Translations under genes and position numbers: made by a program
From: AC2028 sp002373595
GTDB taxonomy: Bacteria; Bacillota; Clostridia; Lachnospirales; Lachnospiraceae
DNA: 64,000 bases
Direction of reading: 5' to 3'
NCBI GenBank assembly: GCA_946616365.1
Contig: CAMOIX010000007.1
Coordinates: 1-64,000 of the forward strand
The notes under the pieces: generated by a model
Database searches by the model: none
What the model saw: the letters and a program-made list of their open reading frames with translations, nothing else
What the model was told of the DNA's origin: nothing
Part shown: positions 9,028 through 17,058 of the stretch, one piece after another
Position numbering within the stretch: position 1 is the stretch's first letter
Layout of the letters: every line of letters starts with the position of its first letter

Positions 9028-10296
9028 TCAGTGCTTCAATTCCTCATTATAAAACTCTTCGAATTCAGTATACCCCTGTGCTTCAAGGCCTTCCTTCTGG
9101 AATTTTTTATTCTTGTTCATTCTTACGACCAGTATGCTCCTGCCGGCCGATCTCTCTTCTTTAGCCTTGGCCATGATGGAAGAAAGTCTCTCTCCTCCGA
9201 CACCTTTCTCGATGAGATATGCCTTCTTGGCAGGCTCCGGTACATTGAATCCGTTCTCAAGAAGGAGCATTACTATTCTTTCAAATCCGATCGAGAATCC
9301 GCAGGCGGGTACATCGTTGCCCGTGAATCTTCCGACCATCTTGTCATATCTTCCGCCGCCTCCGCAGCTGCCTCCGAACTGAGGGATGGCTATCTCAAAT
9401 ATCGTTCCCGTATAATATCCCATTCCGCGTACGAGCGTGGGATCGAATACCATCTTGAAATCTGCTTCCTTTGCGGCTTCTACAGCTCCGATTATCTCCT
9501 CGAGATTCTCTGCGATGGCTTTATCGGCCGATCCCTGAAGTCTCGATGCAAAATCGAAAGGGGTTCCCGGTGCGTTCTTAAACAGTCCAAGATACTTATC
9601 TACCGATCCTTCCGTCTTGCCGTTCTCGATAAGCTCTGCTCTTACGCCGTCGAGTCCGATCTTGTCGAGTTTATCCAGCGTGATGCATACGCTCTCGAAA
9701 TCACTCTCCGCAAATCCCGCATATGCCGACATAGCCTGGAGGAGTCTGCGGTCACTGATCCTTATTTCAAATCCTTTGAACCCAAGCTTTCCGAGGGTTG
9801 CAGTGGTAGCGAGTATAAGCTCTATCTCTGCCAGATTACCCGGCTCGCCGAGTATATCTATATCGCACTGCATGAACTGTCTGAAACGGCCTCTCTGAGG
9901 TCTGTCCGCACGCCATACATTTCCCATCTGAAGAGCCTTGAAAGGCGAAGGAAGGCTCGCGGAATTATTGGAATAAAACCTGACGAGGGGCACGGTCAGA
10001 TCATAGCGAAGTCCCGAGTCCGCTATGGAATCCTGGTGTGCATTGCCTGCAGCCACCTGCGTCATAGCTTCATCGAGCTTATCGCCCCTCTTCATCACTT
10101 TAAAGATCAGCTTCTCATTATCTCCGCCCTGCTTGCTGGTGAGATTCTCGATCGACTCTACGCAAGGTGTCTCTATGCGGGTAAAACCGTATGTCGCATA
10201 GGTGCTGCTAATCACGCTCTGTACATATTCTCTTATCCTCATCTCCTCGGGCAGTATATCCTTCATGCCCGTGACGGGTTTTTTGTTCAATTTCAT
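9028..10296 (-). CDS. hisS: histidyl-tRNA synthetase
   Basis: A 422-residue class II synthetase. It begins with the typical KPVTGMKDILPEE, has motif 2 around FRADRPQRGRFRQFMQCDID (here starting WRADRPQRG, near 120), the histidine-specific segment VRGMGYYTGTIFEI (near 270) and motif 3 GFSIGFERIVMLL (near 320), followed by an anticodon-binding domain from about 335. ATG at 10296 has AAGGAG 6 bases upstream. It has its own candidate promoter and leads the operon with aspS, the phosphopantetheinyl transferase and the ABC exporter. No T-box leader was recognised in the 69-base gap upstream. Confidence 0.97.
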   Translation of the reverse strand: MKLNKKPVTGMKDILPEEMRIREYVQSVISSTYATYGFTRIETPCVESIENLTSKQGGDNEKLIFKVMKRGDKLDEAMTQVAAGNAHQDSIADSGLRYDLTVPLVRFYSNNSASLPSPFKALQMGNVWRADRPQRGRFRQFMQCDIDILGEPGNLAEIELILATTATLGKLGFKGFEIRISDRRLLQAMSAYAGFAESDFESVCITLDKLDKIGLDGVRAELIENGKTEGSVDKYLGLFKNAPGTPFDFASRLQGSADKAIAENLEEIIGAVEAAKEADFKMVFDPTLVRGMGYYTGTIFEIAIPQFGGSCGGGGRYDKMVGRFTGNDVPACGFSIGFERIVMLLLENGFNVPEPAKKAYLIEKGVGGERLSSIMAKAKEERSAGRSILVVRMNKNKKFQKEGLEAQGYTEFEEFYNEELKH

Positions 10297-10333
10297 AAGT
10301 TTCTCCTTGCTTTCCTTTTATCTCCGAACTATC

Positions 10334-10362
10334 AGTATATTAAAAATCAGCCAAAAAGTAAA
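10334..10362 (-). promoter_or_regulatory. candidate promoter of the hisS-aspS operon
   Basis: On the minus strand TTTACT (10357-10362), a 17-base spacer and TATACT (10334-10339) lie between the HD-GYP stop and hisS. The boxes match the consensus at four and five positions. TSS would be near 10327. Confidence 0.4.
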
Positions 10363-10365
10363 TGT

Positions 10366-12069
10366 TTAAGCCATTGTCCGATAGTATTCCTCAAGCCTCG
10401 GTCTGGCGCTTATATAGCAGTTCCTAAGACCGGGATCGAACTTCGTTCCCATATCTCCCATTATGATCGCATCCGCTTCCTCAAAGGACATCGCGGGCTT
10501 GTATACCCGGACGCTCACCAGCGCGTCATATACATCCGCTATGGCCATTATCCTCGCTTCGAAAGGTATATCGGTTCCCTTTAATCCCTCGGGATATCCG
10601 GATCCGTCCCATCTCTCATGATGGTAATGTGCGACATTCTCAGCAACCTTCTTAAACGATTCATCGTCCGTTCCCTCAAGTATCTCACGGACTATCCTTG
10701 CGCCTTCTGCGGCATGCTTTTTCATGATCTCGAATTCTTCATCCGTAAATCTTCCCGGTTTTCTCAGGATGACATCATCGACTGCTACCTTCCCGAGATC
10801 ATGCATTGGAGCCGCTTTTATCACATCATGTACGAATTTGGCGGGAAGGCCGGCGCGGTTCTCCTTGCCCAGCTCATCCAGAAGTATCCTGACTCCCTCA
10901 CTCGTCCTCCTGATATGGCCTCCCGTGGAATTGTCACGGCTTTCAACCATCGCCGCCATACTCAGGATGAGGTTGTCATGCATCTTCTCGATGCTCTTCG
11001 TCTTTTCGCTCACTTCATCCTTAAGCTGCGTATTGTACTTACTCATCAGCTTCAGGTATTTCTGATTCTTGGTATCATCGGTTATGAGGATCCTGTATCC
11101 TTTGTTCTTTTCGGCATGCAGGTCATTAACCTCAATGCTGTATATGCTCTCCTCTCCCGTATCGGGATCCTTTACCGTATACGAACTCCTGGATATATTG
11201 TCATTCTTATACTTTGCAAGCCACGCTGCAACGGTTCCGCTCAGGGCGCTTTCTTTAAATACGGATCTGTCGACCGCAACATCTTTAAGTTCGGGCAGTA
11301 TCCTCTTGGCAGTCTCATTGCTCCCGAGGTAATGCCCCTTTGGTCCCAGAGTGATAAATCCCGTCTCACCGGACCGGACCATTGATTCAACGACCACATC
11401 CGTTACTTCATACAGAGTCATTCTGCCTACGATTACGAGATATACGAACTGCGCAAGTACATATGTGACCGGGATCAGTTCTACATCCTGTCCGTTCAGT
11501 TTATTTACCAGGTATCCCGTCATGGACAGCACAAGAGGGATGAAAAGCAGATACAAAACCGTTCTCGATACTTCTTTTTTCTTGAACAGACTGTATATGA
11601 CCGCAGCAAAGCTGACAACAAAATATGCCGCAATGAAGACATAAAAGACCGTATGCATCGGACCGTAAACCTTGTGCGATACCCACGCTCCGTCAACCTT
11701 TTCGATATAGAAATCCTTATAATACAGATCATATTTGCCGATCGTAAGGATCGTCGCATACAAAAACGCATTGAGCGTAAATGTCGTCCCTCTGATCCAG
11801 CCCTTAACGGGGATCTTGCACAGGCTCAGCACACACATTGCGATGAACCACGGCAGGAAACACCCTCCGATATATTGAATTTTGATCGAAAGGATGACGC
11901 TTTCCGTAGTGGGATTGATCCACATCATGAAAAATGAAAGATTCGAGATCACGACCAGAAAGAAGACCATCGTGATGTTCACATCAAAATGCTTCTGCCA
12001 TATAAAAACATATAGGGTCAAAAATATGACCGACAAGAGAAAGCATACTCCGTAGTATGTTGTGATCAC
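10366..12069 (-). CDS. membrane HD-GYP cyclic-di-GMP phosphodiesterase
   Basis: A 567-residue signalling protein. Seven hydrophobic helices fill the first 215 residues (type of the 7TM N-terminal domain of some histidine kinases), then a PAS-like region (about 230-335), a short coiled-coil linker and an HD-GYP domain (about 360-545). The key motifs are HDLGK near 420, KKHAAEG, HYHHERWDGSGYP and IADVYDAL, so the metal and substrate sites appear intact and hydrolysis of c-di-GMP is expected. The start is GTG at 12069 with GGAGG 9 bases upstream. It lies 24 bases after mnmA, at the end of a dapF-murE-mnmA operon. The ligand sensed by the 7TM/PAS part is unknown. Confidence 0.9.
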   Translation of the reverse strand: MITTYYGVCFLLSVIFLTLYVFIWQKHFDVNITMVFFLVVISNLSFFMMWINPTTESVILSIKIQYIGGCFLPWFIAMCVLSLCKIPVKGWIRGTTFTLNAFLYATILTIGKYDLYYKDFYIEKVDGAWVSHKVYGPMHTVFYVFIAAYFVVSFAAVIYSLFKKKEVSRTVLYLLFIPLVLSMTGYLVNKLNGQDVELIPVTYVLAQFVYLVIVGRMTLYEVTDVVVESMVRSGETGFITLGPKGHYLGSNETAKRILPELKDVAVDRSVFKESALSGTVAAWLAKYKNDNISRSSYTVKDPDTGEESIYSIEVNDLHAEKNKGYRILITDDTKNQKYLKLMSKYNTQLKDEVSEKTKSIEKMHDNLILSMAAMVESRDNSTGGHIRRTSEGVRILLDELGKENRAGLPAKFVHDVIKAAPMHDLGKVAVDDVILRKPGRFTDEEFEIMKKHAAEGARIVREILEGTDDESFKKVAENVAHYHHERWDGSGYPEGLKGTDIPFEARIMAIADVYDALVSVRVYKPAMSFEEADAIIMGDMGTKFDPGLRNCYISARPRLEEYYRTMA

Positions 12070-12093
12070 AGTTTCAAGCCTCCGAACGATACG

Positions 12094-13155
12094 TCAAACG
12101 ATGATACCGCCGCCTATCACGCATCCATCTGCGTCATAGAATACAGCGGACTGCCCCGGCGATGCGGCTCTCACCGGATCTTTAAAGTGTATCATAATTC
12201 CGCCGTCTTTTGCACCCTCTATCTCGGCTTCCTCTCCCGCATGTCTGTATCTTATCTTGGCAGAGCACTTCAGGCTTTCGCCCTCCGAGAGTCCTTCAAT
12301 GCTTTGGAAGCTTACATCCCTGCACAGAACTTCCTTCGTAAAAAGGGCTTCTTCAGCGCTTATGACCACTTCGTCTCTGTCCGCCCTTATCTCTTTTACA
12401 AATACGGGTTCGCCCATCGCAAGACCGAGTCCTTTTCTCTGCCCCACTGTGTAATGGATGATTCCTTTATGCCTGCCAAGGATATGTCCCTCTTCATCGA
12501 CAAAATTGCCCTCTCCGGGGACCGTTCCTTCGGAATTATTCTCGATATATCCCGCGTAGTCTCCGTCGGGTACAAAGCATATCTCCTGGGAATCCGCTTT
12601 GGACGCCACCGAGAGTCCCGCTTTGTCCGCTATATTTCTAACTTCATCCTTAGATAGATTGCCGAGAGGCATGAGCGTGCGTGCGAGCTGATCCTGCGTG
12701 AGCCTGTAGAGCATATAAGCCTGGTCCTTATCGGAGTGCAGCGCCTTTTTTACTGTATATCTGCCGTTTTCAAGTTTAACTGTCGAAGCGTAATGTCCTG
12801 TCGCAATGAACTGCGCCTGCATATCGTCCGCAGCCTTGATCATCCCCGCCCACTTTACGTATCTGTTACAGGGGATGCAGGGATTGGGAGTAAGTCCCTT
12901 TATATAGTCCGACACAAAGGGCTTCGTCACCCTCTCTTCAAATTCGGACATACAGTTTCTGACATAGTACGGGATACCTATCTCGTCAGCCACACGCTGT
13001 GCATCATCTATCTCACAGCATCTCGAGTCCTTCCCGTCCGATGTCATCCAGGTCCGGAGCGTTATTCCTATCACATCATATCCTGTCGCTTTGAGCAGAT
13101 ATGCGCATACCGCACTGTCCACTCCTCCCGACATTCCGACTATCACTCTGGGCAT
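12094..13155 (-). CDS. mnmA: tRNA 2-thiouridine(34) synthase
   Basis: A 353-residue enzyme that adds sulfur to U34 of tRNA-Lys, -Glu and -Gln. The PP-loop SGGVDSAV is at residue 9, the first catalytic Cys lies in PNPCIPCNRYVKW near 95, the second in QEICFVPDGDY near 195, and the central domain has HYTVGQRKGLG near 235. The C-terminal beta-barrel is complete and ends near FKDPVRAASPGQSAVFYD. The start is one base after the murE stop. Sulfur would come from a cysteine desulfurase, which is not in this window. Confidence 0.96.
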   Translation of the reverse strand: MPRVIVGMSGGVDSAVCAYLLKATGYDVIGITLRTWMTSDGKDSRCCEIDDAQRVADEIGIPYYVRNCMSEFEERVTKPFVSDYIKGLTPNPCIPCNRYVKWAGMIKAADDMQAQFIATGHYASTVKLENGRYTVKKALHSDKDQAYMLYRLTQDQLARTLMPLGNLSKDEVRNIADKAGLSVASKADSQEICFVPDGDYAGYIENNSEGTVPGEGNFVDEEGHILGRHKGIIHYTVGQRKGLGLAMGEPVFVKEIRADRDEVVISAEEALFTKEVLCRDVSFQSIEGLSEGESLKCSAKIRYRHAGEEAEIEGAKDGGIMIHFKDPVRAASPGQSAVFYDADGCVIGGGIIV

Positions 13156-13156
13156 A

Positions 13157-14764
13157 TCAGCTTTCCTTCCGGTCTGCAGCGTGAGCCTTAACGTAATCCT
13201 TTATGATCTCTTCTTCGGAAAAGTATGTCTTTACGCCCTTTATATCCTGATATGTCTCATGTCCCTTTCCGATAAGAGCCACTATATAATCGGGCTTTGC
13301 AGTCTGCAGCAGGTATTCTATCGCTTCTTTTCTGTCCTTGATGATCTCATATTTTCCGTGCTCGGAATCAAGACCTGCTATTATGTCCTTGTTTATATCA
13401 TCGATCTCTTCGAATCTCGGATTGTCCGTAGTGATTATCGTCAGGTCTGCATATTTGCCGGAAGCCGCTCCCATAGCGAATCTCCTCGCCTTGGGCTTAT
13501 TGCCGCCGCCTCCGAAAACACATATCAGCTTGCCGGGATTGTATCCCTTAAGCATGGAAAGAAGGCTCTCCGCACTTACGGCATTGTGCGCATAATCGAT
13601 GATAAATGTAGCGATATGAGACGCTTCTCTTACTACCTGCGTACGGCCCTTTACGGATACGTTCCTTAATCCTTTCTTTATCCCGTCTTCATGAATGCCG
13701 CACGAAAAAGCCAGAGCTGCCGCTACCAGCGCATTCTCTACATTGAATCTGCCCGGCATCGGGATCACAGCATCCGTGTTGATGATGCCTGAGATAAATA
13801 CTTCAGAGCCTATGATATCCTTTTCCCAGATATCCTTTATCCTCGTACATGCGATATCAGGATTCTCTTTTGAATCATCCGCGATACCGACAGTAAGAAA
13901 TCTCTTAGGGAGTCTGTCACTGATACCTCCGGCAAATCCTTTGGTCCCGCGGTCTTTTAGTTCGCGTGCTATCAGTCTTCCTCTCTCATCATCAGCATTA
14001 ATGATGAGATTGGTACAGACATCGGCGATCTTTTTCTTGCATTCAAAGTATTCTTCAAAATCCTTATGCTCACCGGGACCTATGTGATCGGGGGAGATAT
14101 TTAAGAATGCTCCGTGATCGTATACGATACCGTATACTCTGTCCTGCTTAAACGCCTGACTGGACACTTCCATAACGCAGTGAGTGCAGCCCTCGTCAAG
14201 CATCTTTCGGAAAAGGCTGTGGAGCTCATACGATTCGGGAGTGGTATTCTTCGTGGGAATGATATTCTCTCCGATCGTACAACCCACAGTGCCTATCATT
14301 CCTACGGTATTGCCTTCCGCTTCGAGTATGCTCTTTATCATATGCGCGGTCGTGGTCTTCCCCTTCGTGCCCGTGATGCCGATCATCACAAGTCTCTCGG
14401 CAGGCTTGCCAAAATACGCCGCACTTAAGAGTGCCAGAGCCTTCCTGGTATCCGTGACATCTATCACGGTTATGTTTTCTCTGATATATTTCTCATCTTC
14501 CTGCGGGATGCAGTGACTCTGCGTAACGACTGCGCAGGCTCCTTTTTCTATCGCATCCTTAAGGAACTTGTGTCCGTCGAAATTCATTCCGCAAAGCGCT
14601 ACGAACACACTGTCTTTTACGATCTTTCTGGAATCATAGATGATAGCGCTGACATCGCACTCCGGCATCGGAGGAGTCTTAATATCACCGTTTATGAGTC
14701 TTTCAAGCGCATCCTTTTCATGCGCTATGGGCATCAGTTCTTTTATGCAATCAATCAGCTTCAT
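13157..14764 (-). CDS. murE: UDP-MurNAc-tripeptide synthetase (meso-diaminopimelate-adding)
   Basis: A 535-residue Mur ligase that adds the third residue of the peptidoglycan stem peptide. The three Mur domains are present: N-terminal UMAG-binding part (about 1-115), ATP-binding domain with GTKGKTTTAHMI (near 130), and a C-terminal domain (from about 370). The substrate-specificity loop reads TDNPRFEE near 440; DNPR is the signature of enzymes using meso-diaminopimelate rather than lysine. The gene overlaps the end of dapF by 14 bases, so the mDAP-making and mDAP-using enzymes are co-expressed. The ATG at 14764 fits the family's N-terminus. Confidence 0.95.
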   Translation of the reverse strand: MKLIDCIKELMPIAHEKDALERLINGDIKTPPMPECDVSAIIYDSRKIVKDSVFVALCGMNFDGHKFLKDAIEKGACAVVTQSHCIPQEDEKYIRENITVIDVTDTRKALALLSAAYFGKPAERLVMIGITGTKGKTTTAHMIKSILEAEGNTVGMIGTVGCTIGENIIPTKNTTPESYELHSLFRKMLDEGCTHCVMEVSSQAFKQDRVYGIVYDHGAFLNISPDHIGPGEHKDFEEYFECKKKIADVCTNLIINADDERGRLIARELKDRGTKGFAGGISDRLPKRFLTVGIADDSKENPDIACTRIKDIWEKDIIGSEVFISGIINTDAVIPMPGRFNVENALVAAALAFSCGIHEDGIKKGLRNVSVKGRTQVVREASHIATFIIDYAHNAVSAESLLSMLKGYNPGKLICVFGGGGNKPKARRFAMGAASGKYADLTIITTDNPRFEEIDDINKDIIAGLDSEHGKYEIIKDRKEAIEYLLQTAKPDYIVALIGKGHETYQDIKGVKTYFSEEEIIKDYVKAHAADRKES

Positions 14765-15596
14765 ACTCGTAGGATCCTTCGTATACTATTTTGGACCAGC
14801 CTGTCATGTGGACTTTGTCCTCGCTGTCCCATGCTATCTCCAGCGTTCCGCCTATCTGCTCTACGCTGACTTCCCTGTCCGTAAGCCCCAGACGGTTACC
14901 GAAAACAGCAGCGGTGCAGCATCCGGTACCGCATCCTATGGTCTCTCCCGTTCCGCGTTCCCATTCTCTGATCTTTATATTTTTCCTGTCTATAACCTGT
15001 GCAAAGGTGACATTGGTCCTCTTGGGGAACATCGGATGATTCTCTATAGCCGGCCCGTATTTGGCGATATCCAGAGTATCTACATCGTCTATAAACATGA
15101 CGGTATGCGGATTTCCCCAGGAGAGAGATGACATATTAAATACTCTTCCCTCTATCTCAACGGGAACATCATACAGCTCATCTCCTTCGCACACTACGGG
15201 CACTCTGTCCTTATCGAAAACAGGCTTTCCGATATTCGCATGAACATTTACAACATCACATTTATCTACTATCAGCTCCACATGCTGGATGCCGCCGATC
15301 GTCTCTATCGTAAGTTCGGTTTTATCCGTCAGACCGTAGTAATATACATACTTTGATACGCTCCTCAAAGCATTGCCGCACATCTCGCATTCCGTTCCGT
15401 CGGGATCGAACACTCTCATCCTGAAATCACATTTGTCGGAAGCACAGATAAGGATAAGTCCGTCACTGCCCACTCCGAAATGTCTGTCGGAAACCTTGAT
15501 GGCGAGGTCCGACCAATCCGCTACATCTACCTGCATCGCATTGACATAGACATAGTCGTTACCGTACGCCTGCATTTTTGTAAAAGGTATCTTCAT
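14751..15596 (-). CDS. dapF: diaminopimelate epimerase
   Basis: A 281-residue enzyme converting LL- to meso-diaminopimelate, the last step before lysine and peptidoglycan. The two catalytic cysteines are in MCGNALRSVSKY near residue 78 and in ETIGCGTGCCTAAVFGN near 225. The N-terminus FTKMQAYGNDYVYVNA fits the family, and the pseudo-twofold fold is complete. The first motif reads CGNALRS instead of the commoner CGNGxRC, a small divergence. The 3' end overlaps murE by 14 bases. No convincing promoter was found in the 83 bases upstream, most of which is a terminator hairpin for the next gene. Confidence 0.93.
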   Translation of the reverse strand: MKIPFTKMQAYGNDYVYVNAMQVDVADWSDLAIKVSDRHFGVGSDGLILICASDKCDFRMRVFDPDGTECEMCGNALRSVSKYVYYYGLTDKTELTIETIGGIQHVELIVDKCDVVNVHANIGKPVFDKDRVPVVCEGDELYDVPVEIEGRVFNMSSLSWGNPHTVMFIDDVDTLDIAKYGPAIENHPMFPKRTNVTFAQVIDRKNIKIREWERGTGETIGCGTGCCTAAVFGNRLGLTDREVSVEQIGGTLEIAWDSEDKVHMTGWSKIVYEGSYEYEAD

Positions 15597-15630
15597 CTTT
15601 TCACCGCTGTCCTTCTTTTACAGTCAAAAA

Positions 15631-15663
15631 CAAATGCAATACCCGCGAGGAGCATTGCATTTG
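15631..15663 (-). terminator. intrinsic terminator of the PLP enzyme gene
   Basis: Perfect 10-base stem CAAATGCAAT (15631-15640) and ATTGCATTTG (15654-15663) with a 13-base loop. On the minus strand it is followed by a short T run (TTTTTG), and it lies 17 bases after the stop at 15680. Confidence 0.7.
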
Positions 15664-15679
15664 AAATGATCAAAAATTA

Positions 15680-16858
15680 TTACGCCAGAGCCTGCTCCAG
15701 ATCAGCTATGATATCCCTGGGATCCTCGATGCCGATAGAGATACGTATAAATCTCTCATTGATACCGAGTTTCTCTCTTATCTCGGGCGGGATGGACTCA
15801 TGCGTCTGAGTAAGAGGATATGTCACGAGAGTCTCCGTTCCTCCGAGGCTCTCTGCGAAGAGTATCATCTTTACTCCGCCGAGAAGCTTCTTGGCACTCT
15901 CTAAGCTGTCGAGCTCAAAGGAGATCATTCCGCCGAATCCCGTAGACTGTGACTTGCTGATCGCATATCCCTTGTGATCCTCAAATCCGGCATAATAGAC
16001 CTTCTTTACCTTCGGGTGCTTTCTGAGCCACTCTGCCACTTCCTTTGCATTTGAGTTGTGCTTTTCCATGCGAAGAGAAAGTGTCTTGAGACCTCTTATA
16101 AGGAGCCATGAATCCATGGGGCCAAGTCCGTTTCCGCGGCTCTTAAGCTGCATATGGAAATGATCGGAATAAGTCTCATCCTTTATTACTACGATACCTG
16201 CTATGACATCATTATGTCCGCAGATGTATTTGGTAGCGGAATGAACAACAATGTCAGCGCCGAGAGTAAGGGGTTTCTGGAAGTACGGGGTGAGGAATGT
16301 ATTGTCGACGACAAATACCGCACCGCCCTTATGTGCTACCTCTGCCACCTTTCTGATGTCCGATACACGCATCATGGGATTGGTGGGTGACTCGAGAAAT
16401 ACCATTCTGGTATTGGGCTTCATTGCCGCCTCGAGATTCTCTATATCCGACATATCGACATACTGGAAATCACATCCGAGTTCTCTGAAGATATCCTCCG
16501 CAATACGGTATGTACCGCCGTAGAGATCATCGGAAAGAATGATATGGTCTCCGTCCTTAAGCATTCCGAAGAGTGACATATTGGCTGCCTGACCGGATGT
16601 AAAAGCAAATGCCTCATACCCTTCCTCAAGGATAGCCATCGTACGCTCGAGTTCCTGTCTGGTAGGATTCTGAAGTCTCGAATACAGATATCCTGTGGAT
16701 ACATCAAATGCTCTGTGTTTGAATGTAGCGGTCTGAAAGATCGGAAAACTGAGTGAACCCGTCATGGGATCACATCCGAGCGCTCCGTGGACGACTTTCG
16801 AATCAAAATGAAGATCATCTTTTCTGTCCCAGTCGTTGTAATAACATTCTTCTCTCAT
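15680..16858 (-). CDS. PLP-dependent Cys/Met metabolism enzyme (cystathionine gamma-synthase/lyase family)
   Basis: A 392-residue fold-type I PLP enzyme of the trans-sulfuration family. Features seen are FTSGQAANMSLFG near 85, DDLYGGTYRI near 108, the PLP aspartate region VFVVDNTFLTP near 180 and the PLP lysine in HSATKYICGHND near 205. The family includes cystathionine gamma-synthase, beta- and gamma-lyase and methionine gamma-lyase; sequence reading alone does not separate them. The start is ATG at 16858, directly after GGAGGGAAT; a TTG 15 bases upstream is in frame but lies before that site. It is a single-gene transcript with its own promoter, a direct repeat that may be an operator, and its own terminator. 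Confidence 0.88.
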   Translation of the reverse strand: MREECYYNDWDRKDDLHFDSKVVHGALGCDPMTGSLSFPIFQTATFKHRAFDVSTGYLYSRLQNPTRQELERTMAILEEGYEAFAFTSGQAANMSLFGMLKDGDHIILSDDLYGGTYRIAEDIFRELGCDFQYVDMSDIENLEAAMKPNTRMVFLESPTNPMMRVSDIRKVAEVAHKGGAVFVVDNTFLTPYFQKPLTLGADIVVHSATKYICGHNDVIAGIVVIKDETYSDHFHMQLKSRGNGLGPMDSWLLIRGLKTLSLRMEKHNSNAKEVAEWLRKHPKVKKVYYAGFEDHKGYAISKSQSTGFGGMISFELDSLESAKKLLGGVKMILFAESLGGTETLVTYPLTQTHESIPPEIREKLGINERFIRISIGIEDPRDIIADLEQALA

Positions 16859-16870
16859 ATTCCCTCCGGT

Positions 16871-16913
16871 CAATATGATGTGGTAATGCCCCTAAAAAGG
16901 CACAATATGATGT
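16871..16913 (-). repeat. 11-bp direct repeat, possible operator pair
   Basis: The sequence CAATATGATGT occurs exactly at 16871-16881 and 16903-16913, 32 bases apart (about three helical turns). One copy covers the predicted transcription start of the PLP enzyme gene, the other lies just before its ribosome binding site. This placement suits a repressor. Confidence 0.5.
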
Positions 16914-16917
16914 ATTA

Positions 16918-16946
16918 AATATACCACTCAAAGCAACAAAAATCAA
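16918..16946 (-). promoter_or_regulatory. promoter of the PLP enzyme gene
   Basis: On the minus strand TTGATT (16941-16946), a 17-base spacer ending in TGG, and TATATT (16918-16923). This gives a four-of-six -35, five-of-six -10 and an extended -10 element. TSS is expected near 16911. Confidence 0.6.
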
Positions 16947-17046
16947 CACCGCAGGTGCACTCCGAGGACCGTTCGGCTATACAAAAAAACTATTGTCAGT
17001 GAAAGAAATCCGCACCTTTTTTGTGGCATTATGACCGTTTTTCCTA

Positions 17047-17052
17047 TATACT
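17047..17052 (+). promoter_or_regulatory. candidate -10 box of the GH95 gene
   Basis: TATACT at 17047-17052 is the best -10 box before the GH95 start and lies only 6 bases from the ATG at 17059, so the TSS would fall at or next to the start codon. The nearest -35-like hexamer TTGTGG (17021-17026) is 20 bases away, which is long. No Shine-Dalgarno sequence is seen. Confidence 0.3.
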
Positions 17053-17058
17053 GAATCC

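Noticed and set aside
8994..10365. T-box leaders before hisS and aspS
   Set aside because: Gaps of 34 and 69 bases are too short and contain no T-box sequence or antiterminator.
8860..10584. Long open frame on the plus strand (574 codons) opposite hisS and the start of aspS
   Set aside because: It lies antisense to two clear synthetase genes, has no recognisable domain and is rich in Ser, Leu, Arg and Tyr, as expected of a shadow frame.
16874..17058. SAM riboswitch or T-box before the Cys/Met enzyme gene
   Set aside because: The promoter leaves a leader of only about 50 bases, too short, and no conserved riboswitch or T-box element was found.
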